Origin: Clostridiales bacterium
GTDB taxonomy: Bacteria; Bacillota; Clostridia; Lachnospirales; JAQSXR01
NCBI GenBank assembly: GCA_029256575.1
Contig: JAQSXR010000003.1
Location: 248,001-312,000, forward strand
DNA length: 64,000 nt
Direction: 5' to 3'
The notes under the pieces are model-generated. The model saw nothing but the letters and a program-made list of their open reading frames with translations, was not told the DNA's origin and did not search any database. This document shows, piece after piece, positions 21,186 through 32,020 of the stretch. Position 1 is the stretch's first letter; each line of letters starts with the position of its first letter. The position numbers were made by a program, and so were the translations under genes.

Positions 21186-22040
21186 TTAAATTGCAATAAA
21201 CTGTGAGTTTTGATCTCTGTTTGCAACAAATATATTAAAATCTTTTGCTTCGTAATTCGTTTTGCTATTTATTTCGTATTGAATCGCTTCAAACGCCAAA
21301 CTCTCATAATTATTCTCTTTACTAAGATGTCCCAAAACAATATGCTTTAAACTATCATGAATTATTTCGCAGAGCAATTGTCCCGATCGTTCATTTGATA
21401 AATGCCCATGATCACTTAAAATTCTTTGTTTCAAAAAATAAGGATAAGGCCCTACTTGAAGCATTCTTATATCATGATTTGCTTCCAAAAAAATAATATT
21501 AGAGTCTCTTAAATTATTTACTATATATTCATTATAATTACCCAAGTCTGTTGCAAAGCCTATTTTCTTATTATCACTCTTAAATGTATAGCCTACCGGT
21601 TCAACAGAATCATGTAGGGAATTAAAAGCTCTAATTGTAATATCGTTAATATTAAAGTCAGTATCCGCTGTTACTGTCTTAAATAAACTTCTGGATACTT
21701 TATCTTCTCCAATTATTTTAATCATTTCATTTTTAGTTTTTTCAGTTGCAAATATAGGAATTTCATATTTCTTACATAGTACAGCTATACCCTTTATATG
21801 GTCAGAATGTTCATGTGTAATTAATATTCCATCTAATTCCCCAGGTTTAATGCCTATATCTGTTAAACCTAGCACAATTCTTTTACAAGTTATGCCTGCA
21901 TCTAATAATAAATGTGTGTTTTCTGTTCCAATATATGTACAGTTTCCTGAACTGCCACTCGCAATACTACATAAATTCATTTTCATCATCCTTTGCCTTT
22001 TGCAAACCACATTATAGCACAATATCAAGATTCGTTCCAT
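21186..22040 (-). CDS. MBL-fold hydrolase, YycJ/WalJ-like
   Basis: CSIASGSSGNCTYI...ILITHEHSDHIKGI; LSNERSGQLL. Confidence 0.88.
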   Translation of the reverse strand: MERILILCYNVVCKRQRMMKMNLCSIASGSSGNCTYIGTENTHLLLDAGITCKRIVLGLTDIGIKPGELDGILITHEHSDHIKGIAVLCKKYEIPIFATEKTKNEMIKIIGEDKVSRSLFKTVTADTDFNINDITIRAFNSLHDSVEPVGYTFKSDNKKIGFATDLGNYNEYIVNNLRDSNIIFLEANHDIRMLQVGPYPYFLKQRILSDHGHLSNERSGQLLCEIIHDSLKHIVLGHLSKENNYESLAFEAIQYEINSKTNYEAKDFNIFVANRDQNSQFIAI

Positions 22041-22069
22041 ACTTTTAATAAAATTACAAATTATATTTA

Positions 22070-22114
22070 TAGCCCTTACAAAGAATATTGAGTAATCATA
22101 TTCTTTGCAAGGGC
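22070..22114 (-). terminator. Rho-independent-like hairpin
   Basis: AGCCCTTgCAAAGAATAT/ATATTCTTTGtAAGGGCT. Confidence 0.75.
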
Positions 22115-22169
22115 TAATATCTTATATTGAAACTATGTTTCTAATAGTTATTCGCTAACCTACTCATCT

Positions 22170-23861
22170 TTACATGTTTATTTCTTTTCGAATTGAATCA
22201 TTATCAATCGTTATTTTACCCCTACCATTTTGTTTGGAGTAATAGCAAGACCAGTCAGCCCTATTTAATAAATCACTAGGGTTTTTGCATGTATCTGGAT
22301 AGCAAGTTAATCCAATACTTACGTTTATATGAACTTCTTCTTCGCCAAAATACAACGCCTTTTTCTTAATACCTTCATGCATTTCTTGCACAATTTCATA
22401 AGCTTTTTGAACACCAGTACCTGGAAGGATAACTACAAATTCTTCTCCACCAAATCGCCCAACCATTCCATTATTATGTTCCGCAAATTCTTCCGCAATA
22501 TGAGCAACTACCTTAATCGCCTCATCACCAAACATGTGTCCATACGTATCATTTACCTTCTTAAATTTGTCGATATCAAATAAAGCTAAAGATATCGGTA
22601 CATTTGACTGCACTGCATTCGATACTAACTCGTTAAATTTCTTAGTTAAGTAAGCACGGTTATATACTTGAGTAAGCCCATCTCTACTTGCCATATTCTC
22701 CATTTTTGAATATAAATTAGCATTTGATACTGCAATGTTTATTTGATTTGCAATACTATTAAAGAACGAAACATTATCCGTAAACATATCCTTTTGTTTT
22801 TGTCCAGCAATCAAAATTCCATAACCTATATTGTTTTTCATTAAAGGCATAAGAAGTAAAGAACCTATTTGCTGCGTCATAAACGGATATTTATTAGAAT
22901 CAACATTGTTATCAACTAAAACCTGTCCTTTTTCATAATACTCCGTTAATTTACCCTCTAAAGCATAGTTTTTTAATGCTTGTTCCACCACTTTTCCTGA
23001 AGTTGATTTAATATTCGTTAATGTTTTACCTGTTACTGGATCTGTAATAATAAGTGCACATGTATCAACACCTATCGCTCCTATAATTGAATCTGTAACA
23101 ACTTCCATCAACTCATATATTTCTAGTGCTGAACTAATGTAACTTAGTAGTTCATTTTGAATATAGATTTCTGAATTCGCTCGATTAATCTTTGCATATG
23201 CTTGTTCTAAATCTAATTTTTGACGTCCTAATAATTCATTTGCTTGCTTAAATTTTTGTTGTGTTACTAATAATGTTTCATTAGCTTGTTTTGCATCATT
23301 ATATAACTTTGACTGAACCAATATCTTATCTTCAAGATCTACCACATGAGTGGAAACTACGTGAATAATAAAATAAAACATGCACACTACAAATGCAAAA
23401 AATATCATTACATCTATGTTGAATTTTTCTAAAGTGTCCGTAAAAAGAAGAACAAATATATTTGCAACTAGTATTGGCAATGTAGCTGTTACTGTATTAA
23501 TTACCTGTGAACCCATTGAGTTTTGTTTTGATGTAATTTGCATTTCAAGAATAATGAAAAAATAACAAGAAATAGCAATCATACATTTAAATGGATTCGC
23601 AATATTTAAAAGTGTAATAAACGCGATAATTACCAAATAAATAGATCTTGATACATAGAACAAAAAAATACTATTTGAATACTTAATCGCATTCAATAAA
23701 AGATTAATGATGTAAGCAATTGCGATTGGTATTATTGTTTCTAATTTTACTTCTTGTGGTCGACCACCAAAAAATAATGCCATGTAGTAAATAAGCAATA
23801 TTAATATTATGTTCGTATGTACTACAGTAAAAATCTTATCATACTTTAATATTTTATCCAT
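22170..23861 (-). CDS. Membrane-anchored GAF-GGDEF diguanylate cyclase
   Basis: N-terminal TM helices, coiled coil, GAF region, GRFGGEEFVVILPG. Confidence 0.9.
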   Translation of the reverse strand: MDKILKYDKIFTVVHTNIILILLIYYMALFFGGRPQEVKLETIIPIAIAYIINLLLNAIKYSNSIFLFYVSRSIYLVIIAFITLLNIANPFKCMIAISCYFFIILEMQITSKQNSMGSQVINTVTATLPILVANIFVLLFTDTLEKFNIDVMIFFAFVVCMFYFIIHVVSTHVVDLEDKILVQSKLYNDAKQANETLLVTQQKFKQANELLGRQKLDLEQAYAKINRANSEIYIQNELLSYISSALEIYELMEVVTDSIIGAIGVDTCALIITDPVTGKTLTNIKSTSGKVVEQALKNYALEGKLTEYYEKGQVLVDNNVDSNKYPFMTQQIGSLLLMPLMKNNIGYGILIAGQKQKDMFTDNVSFFNSIANQINIAVSNANLYSKMENMASRDGLTQVYNRAYLTKKFNELVSNAVQSNVPISLALFDIDKFKKVNDTYGHMFGDEAIKVVAHIAEEFAEHNNGMVGRFGGEEFVVILPGTGVQKAYEIVQEMHEGIKKKALYFGEEEVHINVSIGLTCYPDTCKNPSDLLNRADWSCYYSKQNGRGKITIDNDSIRKEINM

Positions 23862-26052
23862 TGATATTATTATCCTCCCAATATACTTCTATATTATCAC
23901 CAAACTTTAACACGTCCGTATAATTAGCCTTGTTAGAATTAATTTTACATATTAAATTCCCTCTTACCCTAGTTCTGTCAAATTCAATATAATCAAAAAT
24001 ATCCACAAAAATATATTCTCTTTTTTCAGACATAGTGATAACTTGTCCATTAACCGTGACCATAAAATTAAAAGTTACGTTTACGTCTTTCGTAAAATCA
24101 CTTTTCGCCAAATTATTTTCCTTAGCAGCCTCTTTAAGAGATTCTGTAGTAGACACTATTGCCGTTTCTGGTACCGTTTTTATATTAGTGACTATTGCAG
24201 GCTCTCTATCCGGCACTATAGTAGTGTCACTATCCGTTTTCGTTGCAGGCTCACCATCAGTCTCTTTATAACTTTCTTGAATAATTTGAGTGAGATTGAC
24301 GTTTACATTTAACGTCTCCACCTCCCAGTGAATTCTATCTCCGGATGATATTACTGTATCCATCAATAGTTCATTATTATTTACAAAGGCTCTTGATTTT
24401 GTTGGTATTTCGAGCATGTCCATAATCTCTTTATATGTATATGTTTCTAAAATTTGAATTATGTCATTTTCACTAATGCGATAGGAATCCAATTCAAGTT
24501 TACCATTTACCACAATAATCTGGGGTAAATTAATTTTGTTACCATTTACATCTATCTCAATATTCCCTTTATAATGTCTCGTATCTTTTATCATTAATTC
24601 AACTTGTTCACCAATAGTGGATTCAATCAGTGTTATTTTATCTTTATTCTTAACAGGCGAATTTATGCTTGCTGGTTCACCATTTATCATTATCTTCGCA
24701 GGTTCCCCTAATTTGCCTCTAACCGTTATTAATTCACCATTTAATGTGTAATTTAGGTCAGGGCCTCTTTTAGCAAAAAGGCTGTTATTCGTAAAGTTAA
24801 TAATAGCGGCAACATCAATTACAGTTAAATTACCATTATCATATAGTTTTACGTCATCACCATTAAGTGTAACATATATAAAGTTAGCATTTTTATTATA
24901 ATAACTTAAACAAATCCCAATCGGAGTTACAAGCATTGGATCTTTCTTTAATGTTTTAGGTCCATTAACAAATTTCAAGACCTCTTGCCCTCTTAATGCA
25001 ACACGATCTTCTGGTAGCCCTAACTTTGTTGCTAATATATTAGTGAAAAACGGAATTTGCCCGCCGCCTCCTACTATAAATACAGCATTGGGTGCTTTTC
25101 CACCATTTAACTCTATGATTTTATCTGAAATATTATTTGCAAGCATTTCAATTGTTGGCTTTATATTCTCTAATATTTCAGCTCCTGTTATTTTGTAGGA
25201 AGTTCCCATTATGTCTTTAAAGCTTATTATTTTATCCCTATATTTATCTATCTTAAGTTTTATTTGTTCAGCAGTCTTAAATTCTAATAAATATTTGTCC
25301 ATTATACTTTCCGTAATTTCATCTCCAGCAATTGGTAACATACCATAAGCTACTACACTTCCAGCTTTAGTTAACGAAATATCAGAAGTTCCTGCACCAA
25401 TATCCACTAAACCAATATTCAACAATCTATATTGTTCCGGTATTGCTACATTAATTGCTGCAATCGGTTCTAAAGTTAATCCAGCCAACTGTAAGTTCGC
25501 TTTCTCTACAACAGAACACAAACTATCAACTACCTCTTGTGGTAAGAAAGTTGCTAATACATTCGCTGATATTTTATGTGCTTTTTGTCCTACTAAATTA
25601 GAGATTTCATAATCATTCAAATAATATTTAACAACCGAATAGCCAACACAGTGTAATTTTATATCTTTATATGCTTCATCTATAATTTCGTTATGCGCTT
25701 TCTCAACACCAAGTATCTCTAAAGATGACACATGGTCTGGTGAAATTTCCACATTCGAAGAAAAGCTATGTTCCACTATTACACTAGTTGTCACTAATAC
25801 TCTACCAGCCGCAGCGATACATACCTCTTTTAATTGTTTTCCTATAATTTTTTCAAGATTTTCTTTTACTTTAATTGTTACTTCTGCAACCTTTTCAATG
25901 TCATGTATTTGCCCATCAATCATTGCTCTCGTATCATGCAATACAAAATCATGAGCTACAACATTAAAAGAATTACCTTCTTTGTATCCAACTATTCCCG
26001 TAACACTTCTTGTGCCGATGTCAAGACCAAATATTAACTGTTTTTCACTCAT
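23854..26052 (-). CDS. FtsA/PilM-like actin-fold ATPase with long C-terminal extension
   Basis: FGLDIGTRSVTGIVG, LLNIGLVDIGAGTSDISL, VFIVGGGGQIPFFT. Confidence 0.85.
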   Translation of the reverse strand: MSEKQLIFGLDIGTRSVTGIVGYKEGNSFNVVAHDFVLHDTRAMIDGQIHDIEKVAEVTIKVKENLEKIIGKQLKEVCIAAAGRVLVTTSVIVEHSFSSNVEISPDHVSSLEILGVEKAHNEIIDEAYKDIKLHCVGYSVVKYYLNDYEISNLVGQKAHKISANVLATFLPQEVVDSLCSVVEKANLQLAGLTLEPIAAINVAIPEQYRLLNIGLVDIGAGTSDISLTKAGSVVAYGMLPIAGDEITESIMDKYLLEFKTAEQIKLKIDKYRDKIISFKDIMGTSYKITGAEILENIKPTIEMLANNISDKIIELNGGKAPNAVFIVGGGGQIPFFTNILATKLGLPEDRVALRGQEVLKFVNGPKTLKKDPMLVTPIGICLSYYNKNANFIYVTLNGDDVKLYDNGNLTVIDVAAIINFTNNSLFAKRGPDLNYTLNGELITVRGKLGEPAKIMINGEPASINSPVKNKDKITLIESTIGEQVELMIKDTRHYKGNIEIDVNGNKINLPQIIVVNGKLELDSYRISENDIIQILETYTYKEIMDMLEIPTKSRAFVNNNELLMDTVISSGDRIHWEVETLNVNVNLTQIIQESYKETDGEPATKTDSDTTIVPDREPAIVTNIKTVPETAIVSTTESLKEAAKENNLAKSDFTKDVNVTFNFMVTVNGQVITMSEKREYIFVDIFDYIEFDRTRVRGNLICKINSNKANYTDVLKFGDNIEVYWEDNNING

Positions 26053-26129
26053 AGTGTATCCCCCAAAAAGTGTCCCAGAATTAATAAACTAAATTTAACT
26101 ATTACTTTATCCTACCATAAATCTACAAA

Positions 26130-26164
26130 AACCACAAGCCCTAGACATTAATGTACAGGGCTTA
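26130..26164 (-). terminator. Rho-independent terminator
   Basis: AAGCCCT-N13-AGGGCTT after the SBP gene. Confidence 0.6.
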
Positions 26165-26168
26165 TTCT

Positions 26169-27779
26169 TTATTTAACTATTTGTTCGAAACCATTATATA
26201 AATTATAAGTTGATGGAAACATATCTCCAGATACATTCTTTCCAAGGACAACAGCTGAATTTCTAAAATACAAACTAAAATATGGAACTTCTTCTTGAAT
26301 ATATTCATGTAAATTTGTGTAGTTTTTTAGTACTTCATCATCTTTTACGGATTGATATGCTGCTAATAAAAGCGAATCCATTTTCGGATCATTGTAGGAT
26401 AAATAATTTGTTGTAACTATATTCTGTGAATGAAACATAAATCCAAAATCAGGTGTTGGTACAAGTAACCATCCCCCTAAGAATATATCAAATTCCTTTG
26501 CTTCTAGTTTAGTCTTATAGGTCGCATAGTCCACACTATTAACAGTTATCTCAATTCCAGCTTCTTTTAGCTGTAATTTAATAAGTTCAGCCGCTTGCAC
26601 TCTAGTAGTATCATTACTATTTACTAATAGTTCAAATTTAAGTGCTACTCCATCTTTTTCAAGTATTTTATCATCATTTGTATCCGTTAAGGCTGCTTGT
26701 GTCTTGAATTTATCAACTAAAGCTTTATCTTGCTTATATATTACATTAAAGTTCTTTGAAAACCAAGCATCTGGATGAAATGGTGAATCAACTACTGTGT
26801 TATGTTCAATATATATGTCTTTATTGATTTGTTCACGATTTATAGTATTGGCAATTGCTTTTCTAATATCTTTATTTGCTAATAAAACATTATTGAAGTT
26901 GAATCCGATAAAATCATAGTAGTTAGAAGTGTATTCGATTGGTTTTATAGTATCAACCGATGAAAAATCACTCCAATTAAATACTGCAGGGTTCGAAATA
27001 TCAATTACACCTGCATGAAATGAGTTGATATCTGTTTCATCATTTTTTGTGATAAGACATTTAACTTTTTCAATTTTTGCTGGTGTCTTAAACCATTCAT
27101 CATTTCGGATCAAATTTACTTGTTTCATATTTGAATAATCAACAAATTGAAATCTACCTGAACCCATAGGCTTCAAACTAGTTTCACTCGTAATTTCCAT
27201 ATTATTTGAGTAATATGCTCTTGGAATGATAGGAAATGTAAGAGTGTATAAGTTTGTGTTCGATGGTTGATTAAAGTAAATAGTAAAATTCTGATTATCA
27301 ATCTTTGATGTTCTCAAAATATTTGCTACATAATTTTTGTATAATACATCTGCAGGTGCACTCTTTAATTGTTCAATTGTAAATATTACGTCATCTGCGG
27401 TAACTTGAGTACCATCATGCCAAGTTGCATCACCACTTAATGTTACAGTTATGAAACTTCCAGAAGGATCTAACGTATAGCTTTCAGCAAGATTTCCAAC
27501 TGGTCTTTGTTCTGCATCTAAAGTAAACAAAGTATCGAATACTAATAAAAGCATATTATTTACTGATTTATCTTTTACTAAAATAGGATTAAGGGTTTCA
27601 GGATTTCGAATACCAATTGTAATTTCGCCAGTTGGAACATATGGGCTTTCTTCTGTAGTTGCTGTTACAGTTTGAGTTTCTGTTTTCTTACTTGGATCTT
27701 CATCAAGGTTTTTCACCCCACACGCCGTAAATGTTGTTGCTGTAACTATTATCATAATTAAACTTATTAATTTCTTCAT
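26169..27779 (-). CDS. ABC transporter substrate-binding lipoprotein (peptide/SBP family 5)
   Basis: MKKLISLIMIIVTATTFTACG lipobox; RNPETLNPIL, TWHDGTQVTADDVIFTIEQL. ORF track starts at 27800; internal Met preferred. Confidence 0.9.
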   Translation of the reverse strand: MKKLISLIMIIVTATTFTACGVKNLDEDPSKKTETQTVTATTEESPYVPTGEITIGIRNPETLNPILVKDKSVNNMLLLVFDTLFTLDAEQRPVGNLAESYTLDPSGSFITVTLSGDATWHDGTQVTADDVIFTIEQLKSAPADVLYKNYVANILRTSKIDNQNFTIYFNQPSNTNLYTLTFPIIPRAYYSNNMEITSETSLKPMGSGRFQFVDYSNMKQVNLIRNDEWFKTPAKIEKVKCLITKNDETDINSFHAGVIDISNPAVFNWSDFSSVDTIKPIEYTSNYYDFIGFNFNNVLLANKDIRKAIANTINREQINKDIYIEHNTVVDSPFHPDAWFSKNFNVIYKQDKALVDKFKTQAALTDTNDDKILEKDGVALKFELLVNSNDTTRVQAAELIKLQLKEAGIEITVNSVDYATYKTKLEAKEFDIFLGGWLLVPTPDFGFMFHSQNIVTTNYLSYNDPKMDSLLLAAYQSVKDDEVLKNYTNLHEYIQEEVPYFSLYFRNSAVVLGKNVSGDMFPSTYNLYNGFEQIVK

Positions 27780-28375
27780 TGTTTCCCTCCAAAACTCCAC
27801 CTATTATTTATTTGCTTTTTTATATTATCTACTGTACTATCATTAACGATTTGAAAACAAGAATTCATTTTGTAATATTCTTCATTACTCTGATTATTGA
27901 TTATAGAATCTATTTTTTCTACTGTAAAGCCCCTATTTTCAATCAGTCTTCTTTTTCTAATCTCGATTGGAGCATACACTGACCAAACTTCATCTAAAAA
28001 ATATGTCATGTTCGCTTCAACCAAGCCCTCTGCATCTACCACTATGACTTTATTCTCATCCATTTCTTTTTGTTCACGGATTATACGGAGTATTTCTTCA
28101 CCAATGTATGGTCTTGTCATTGTGTTAAGTGCAGCTCTATTACTTTCACTGCTAAACGCTTTTTTCCCAAGAATGGTCCTATCTATCTCCCTATCATAAC
28201 CAATGATATCATCTCCAAAAAACTCAACTAATCTTTCATAGCTCTTAGTACCCCTTTTGATTACATCATGTCCTATTTTATCAGCTGTAATTATATAGGC
28301 TCCAAAGTCTTCTTTCAAAACATTAGCTACTTCTGATTTACCTGATCCACTTCCACCAATAAGCCCAATTACCAC
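27776..28375 (-). CDS. coaE: Dephospho-CoA kinase
   Basis: IGLIGGSGSGKSEVANVL; D-A-D-K-IGHDV. Confidence 0.92.
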   Translation of the reverse strand: MVIGLIGGSGSGKSEVANVLKEDFGAYIITADKIGHDVIKRGTKSYERLVEFFGDDIIGYDREIDRTILGKKAFSSESNRAALNTMTRPYIGEEILRIIREQKEMDENKVIVVDAEGLVEANMTYFLDEVWSVYAPIEIRKRRLIENRGFTVEKIDSIINNQSNEEYYKMNSCFQIVNDSTVDNIKKQINNRWSFGGKQ

Positions 28376-28387
28376 ATTGTCACCCCA

Positions 28388-31081
28388 CTATTTTGTTTCG
28401 TACCAAGTATTCCCGACACTAATATCAATATCTAAAGGCACTTTTAATTGCACTGCATTTTTCATTTCTTCTTCTAAAATTGTTTTAATAATTTCAATTT
28501 CATCCTTATGTGTTTCAATTAGTAGTTCGTCATGAACTTGAAGTATTAATTTTGATTTAAGATTTTCTTTTTCGATTCTTTTTTTGACCTTAATCATAGC
28601 AATCTTCATAATATCAGCAGCTGCTCCTTGTATTGGTGAGTTCATAGCTATTCGTTCACCAAATGAACGTTGCATAAAATTACTAGACTTGAGTTCATTT
28701 ATTGGTCTTCTTCTTCCAAAAAGGGTGATTGAATATCCTGTTTCCTTTGCTAATTCAACCGCTTCATCTAAGAATGCTTTGATCATAGGATAGGTCTTAA
28801 AATATTGATTAATATATTTTTCAGCTTCTTTTCTAGTAATGCTTAGATCTTGGCTTAATGAGAATGCTCCAATTCCATATACAATTCCAAAGTTAACAGC
28901 TTTCGCATCTCTTCTTTGTTGAGAGGTTACCTCTTCAAGTGGAGTATTAAATACTTGAGAAGCAGTAAGTCTATGAATATCATCTTCATGTCTATAAGCT
29001 TCAATTAAGGTTTCATCACTAGAAATATGTGCCAACACTCTCAATTCAATTTGTGAATAATCAGCATCTACGAAAATATAATCATTTTCCGGAACAAATA
29101 CCTTACGAATCAAACGTCCCAGTTCTAATCGTATCGGAATATTTTGCAAATTAGGCTCTGTACTACTAATTCTACCCGTCGCTGCTATCGTTTGATTAAA
29201 AGTTCCGTGAATTCTACTGTCTTCAGGATTAATATAATTTGCAAGTCCATCTGCATAAGTAGATTTGAGTTTTGTAAGTTGTCTATATTCCATAATATTA
29301 GGGATTATTATATGTTTATCAAATAGTTTCTCTAATACTTCTTGGTTAGTTGAGAATCCAGTTTTCGTTTTCTTACCTGATTGTAATTGAAGTTTTTCGA
29401 ATAAAATATCCCCTAGTTGTTTTGGAGAGTTAATATTAAACTTCTCTCCGGCTAGTTCATAGATAATCTTTTCTAATTCAAGAATTCTTTCATTCAAACT
29501 ATTCGAGTACTCTTTGAGTGCTCCTGCATCTACCTTTATTCCTTGTTTCTCCATATAGTCCAATACAAATACTAATGGCATTTCAATATCCTGAAAGAGA
29601 TCAAGCATTTTTGATTCTTCAAGTCTATTATGAAGTACAAAATATGTTTTATAGATTACATCAATCACATTTGCATAGTAGTCTTCACTAACACTAATAT
29701 CCATCAATGATTCAAGTGGAGTTTTGCCTAATAACTCCTCTTTTGATTGAATGATTAAGTCTAAATAATCTCTGGCTAATTCATCATATTTATAAGCATC
29801 CTTATTTGGATTAATTAAATATGCAGCAATATTCGAGTCAAATATACTATCTCTATCTTTTACATCAACAAATTTCATTTGATTCTTAAGCTCAAGAGTA
29901 ACTATATTCTTCGCCAAATTATAAATTTCTTCACTCGCAGTTTTGATATTATTTTTAGATATAACATCATTTTTAATCACTACATAAGCTTCATTCTCTT
30001 TTATGCAAACTGCTACCGCATCTATTTCATAATTTGTAAATACTTTGATTGCAACAACTGGTGCTAATTTAGCTTTCGTTATCATAAGATCTAAATCCTG
30101 TAAATTAGTAATAGATATAACCTTAAATGATACTTCTTCTTTCGGTTTAGCAACTGCTACATTAACTCTTTTTAATAAATTCTTTAATTCTAATCGCTTA
30201 AATATATCATATACATTCTCATCAAATTCGTCCGAATAACTTGTCTCAGATAAAGTTCCTGGTATTTCACAATCCAATTTAATCGTGGCTAATTCTTTAC
30301 TAAGAAGTGCTATATCATACTCTGCTTTAAGTTTTTCAGCAGCTTTTTTTGGCATTAATTCTTCAATATTTTTATATGCATTTTCAATTGATTCATATTG
30401 GCTAATAATCTTAGCTGCTGTTTTCTCTCCAATACCCGATACCCCTGGAATATTGTCTGAAGGATCACCCATTAAACCTTTTAAGTCTATAAACTGTATT
30501 GGAGTTACTCCATATTTATCGAATACATCTTTTGCATAATAATCTTCTACCTCAGTACCTGTACTTTTCGTTTTTGGAATTCTAATCTTTATAATATCGG
30601 TAGCAAGTTGTAATAAGTCTTTATCTCCTGATATTACTGATACATCGAAACCTTCCTTCTCAGCTTGCTTTGCTAGAGTTCCTAAAATATCATCAGCTTC
30701 ATACCCTTCAATTCCATACATCTTAATCTTCATAGCTTGTAATACTTCTTTGATTATTGGAACCTGTTCTCTAAGTTCGTCAGGCATTGATTTACGAGTA
30801 CCTTTGTATTCTTTGAACTTAAGATGTCTAAAAGTTGGTGCCTTTAAATCAAATGCTATTGCTAGATTTGTAGGTTTTTCTTCATCTAATATCTTAAATA
30901 GTATATTTAAAAAGCCATATACAGCATTTGTATGAAGTCCTTCTGAATTTGACAATAAAGGAAGTCCATAAAAAGCTCTGTTTAATATGCTATTTCCATC
31001 TACTAAAACGATTTTATTTTTCATTTGGTTGCCCCTTGTATCCTTATTTTGACAATAAAATAGGAATTGATATGAAATCAA
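28388..31081 (-). CDS. polA: DNA polymerase I
   Basis: 5-prime nuclease domain plus polymerase motifs DYSQIELRVLAH, RRDAKAVNFGIVYG, QVHDELLIE. Likely start MKNKIVLVDGNS. Confidence 0.96.
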   Translation of the reverse strand: MISYQFLFYCQNKDTRGNQMKNKIVLVDGNSILNRAFYGLPLLSNSEGLHTNAVYGFLNILFKILDEEKPTNLAIAFDLKAPTFRHLKFKEYKGTRKSMPDELREQVPIIKEVLQAMKIKMYGIEGYEADDILGTLAKQAEKEGFDVSVISGDKDLLQLATDIIKIRIPKTKSTGTEVEDYYAKDVFDKYGVTPIQFIDLKGLMGDPSDNIPGVSGIGEKTAAKIISQYESIENAYKNIEELMPKKAAEKLKAEYDIALLSKELATIKLDCEIPGTLSETSYSDEFDENVYDIFKRLELKNLLKRVNVAVAKPKEEVSFKVISITNLQDLDLMITKAKLAPVVAIKVFTNYEIDAVAVCIKENEAYVVIKNDVISKNNIKTASEEIYNLAKNIVTLELKNQMKFVDVKDRDSIFDSNIAAYLINPNKDAYKYDELARDYLDLIIQSKEELLGKTPLESLMDISVSEDYYANVIDVIYKTYFVLHNRLEESKMLDLFQDIEMPLVFVLDYMEKQGIKVDAGALKEYSNSLNERILELEKIIYELAGEKFNINSPKQLGDILFEKLQLQSGKKTKTGFSTNQEVLEKLFDKHIIIPNIMEYRQLTKLKSTYADGLANYINPEDSRIHGTFNQTIAATGRISSTEPNLQNIPIRLELGRLIRKVFVPENDYIFVDADYSQIELRVLAHISSDETLIEAYRHEDDIHRLTASQVFNTPLEEVTSQQRRDAKAVNFGIVYGIGAFSLSQDLSITRKEAEKYINQYFKTYPMIKAFLDEAVELAKETGYSITLFGRRRPINELKSSNFMQRSFGERIAMNSPIQGAAADIMKIAMIKVKKRIEKENLKSKLILQVHDELLIETHKDEIEIIKTILEEEMKNAVQLKVPLDIDISVGNTWYETK

Positions 31082-31122
31082 CTCCTATTTAATATATCAT
31101 ATTATAGAAATATTATCAATTT

Positions 31123-31938
31123 TTAATGTCTAATCCTGTTAAAGAAAACCGCTGCTAAAATACAAGACAGTAAAATCATAGATACTCCAACAAATACTCC
31201 ATAAGAGTTCTTAGAATTATTATCCTTATCTGTACTTTCTAATAATATTTCGGCTTTTTCATCAGAATCATTTATTTCATTCTGCTCTATTTCACTTCCC
31301 TCTTTTGATTCAGTGGTAGTTCTCGTATCTGCAGTATTAGTACCATCTTCTGAATCTGTATTTTCTGCAGTAGCATCAATTCCTTCCACAGTTTCCTCTG
31401 AGGTAAATTCCACGATTGGAGATGCAGCTATCCCATCTGATTTCGTGTCGGTATTATCCATGTCTTTACTAGCTAAACTCATTTCGGGTGCAGTTTCCTT
31501 CTGAGTATCTAAAGTTGTATCTTCACTCTGAACTTCGTCCGTCGCAACTCCAGAAATACTTTTCTGGAAATCTGATTTTGTGTCAGGATCACTATTTCCA
31601 AAATTCGTATATACTTCTAATGCTATAAAGCACATTAGTATTGCAACCGCAGCTGATAAATATCTCTTTATTACTACTATTTTATTGTGCTTATTTATAG
31701 ATTTTTCGCTTGTTCGAATTTTCTCCATTAATGTTTGATGAAAATTTTCTGGTACATCTAAGTTTGATTCTAATTGCTTACATCCATTAAGTAGAGAATA
31801 ATATATTTCTAATTCTTCTTTACATTGCTGACATTCGTTTATGTGCTTTAAGAAGTCTTCTAATTCTTTATCTTTTAAATCGTTATCAATAAATTGAAGA
31901 ATCTTATCTTGTTTATCTTGTATTTCTTTGCAAGACAT
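31123..31938 (-). CDS. Anti-sigma factor with N-terminal zinc-finger domain and one TM
   Basis: HINECQQCKEEL zinc-finger; TM; downstream of ECF sigma gene. Confidence 0.8.
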   Translation of the reverse strand: MSCKEIQDKQDKILQFIDNDLKDKELEDFLKHINECQQCKEELEIYYSLLNGCKQLESNLDVPENFHQTLMEKIRTSEKSINKHNKIVVIKRYLSAAVAILMCFIALEVYTNFGNSDPDTKSDFQKSISGVATDEVQSEDTTLDTQKETAPEMSLASKDMDNTDTKSDGIAASPIVEFTSEETVEGIDATAENTDSEDGTNTADTRTTTESKEGSEIEQNEINDSDEKAEILLESTDKDNNSKNSYGVFVGVSMILLSCILAAVFFNRIRH

Positions 31939-32020
31939 AATGTTTGCCTCCTTCTATATAAATACAAAATAAATACGATACTTATTTGTATTCATAACCT
32001 TTATCACTTCATTAGACGGT

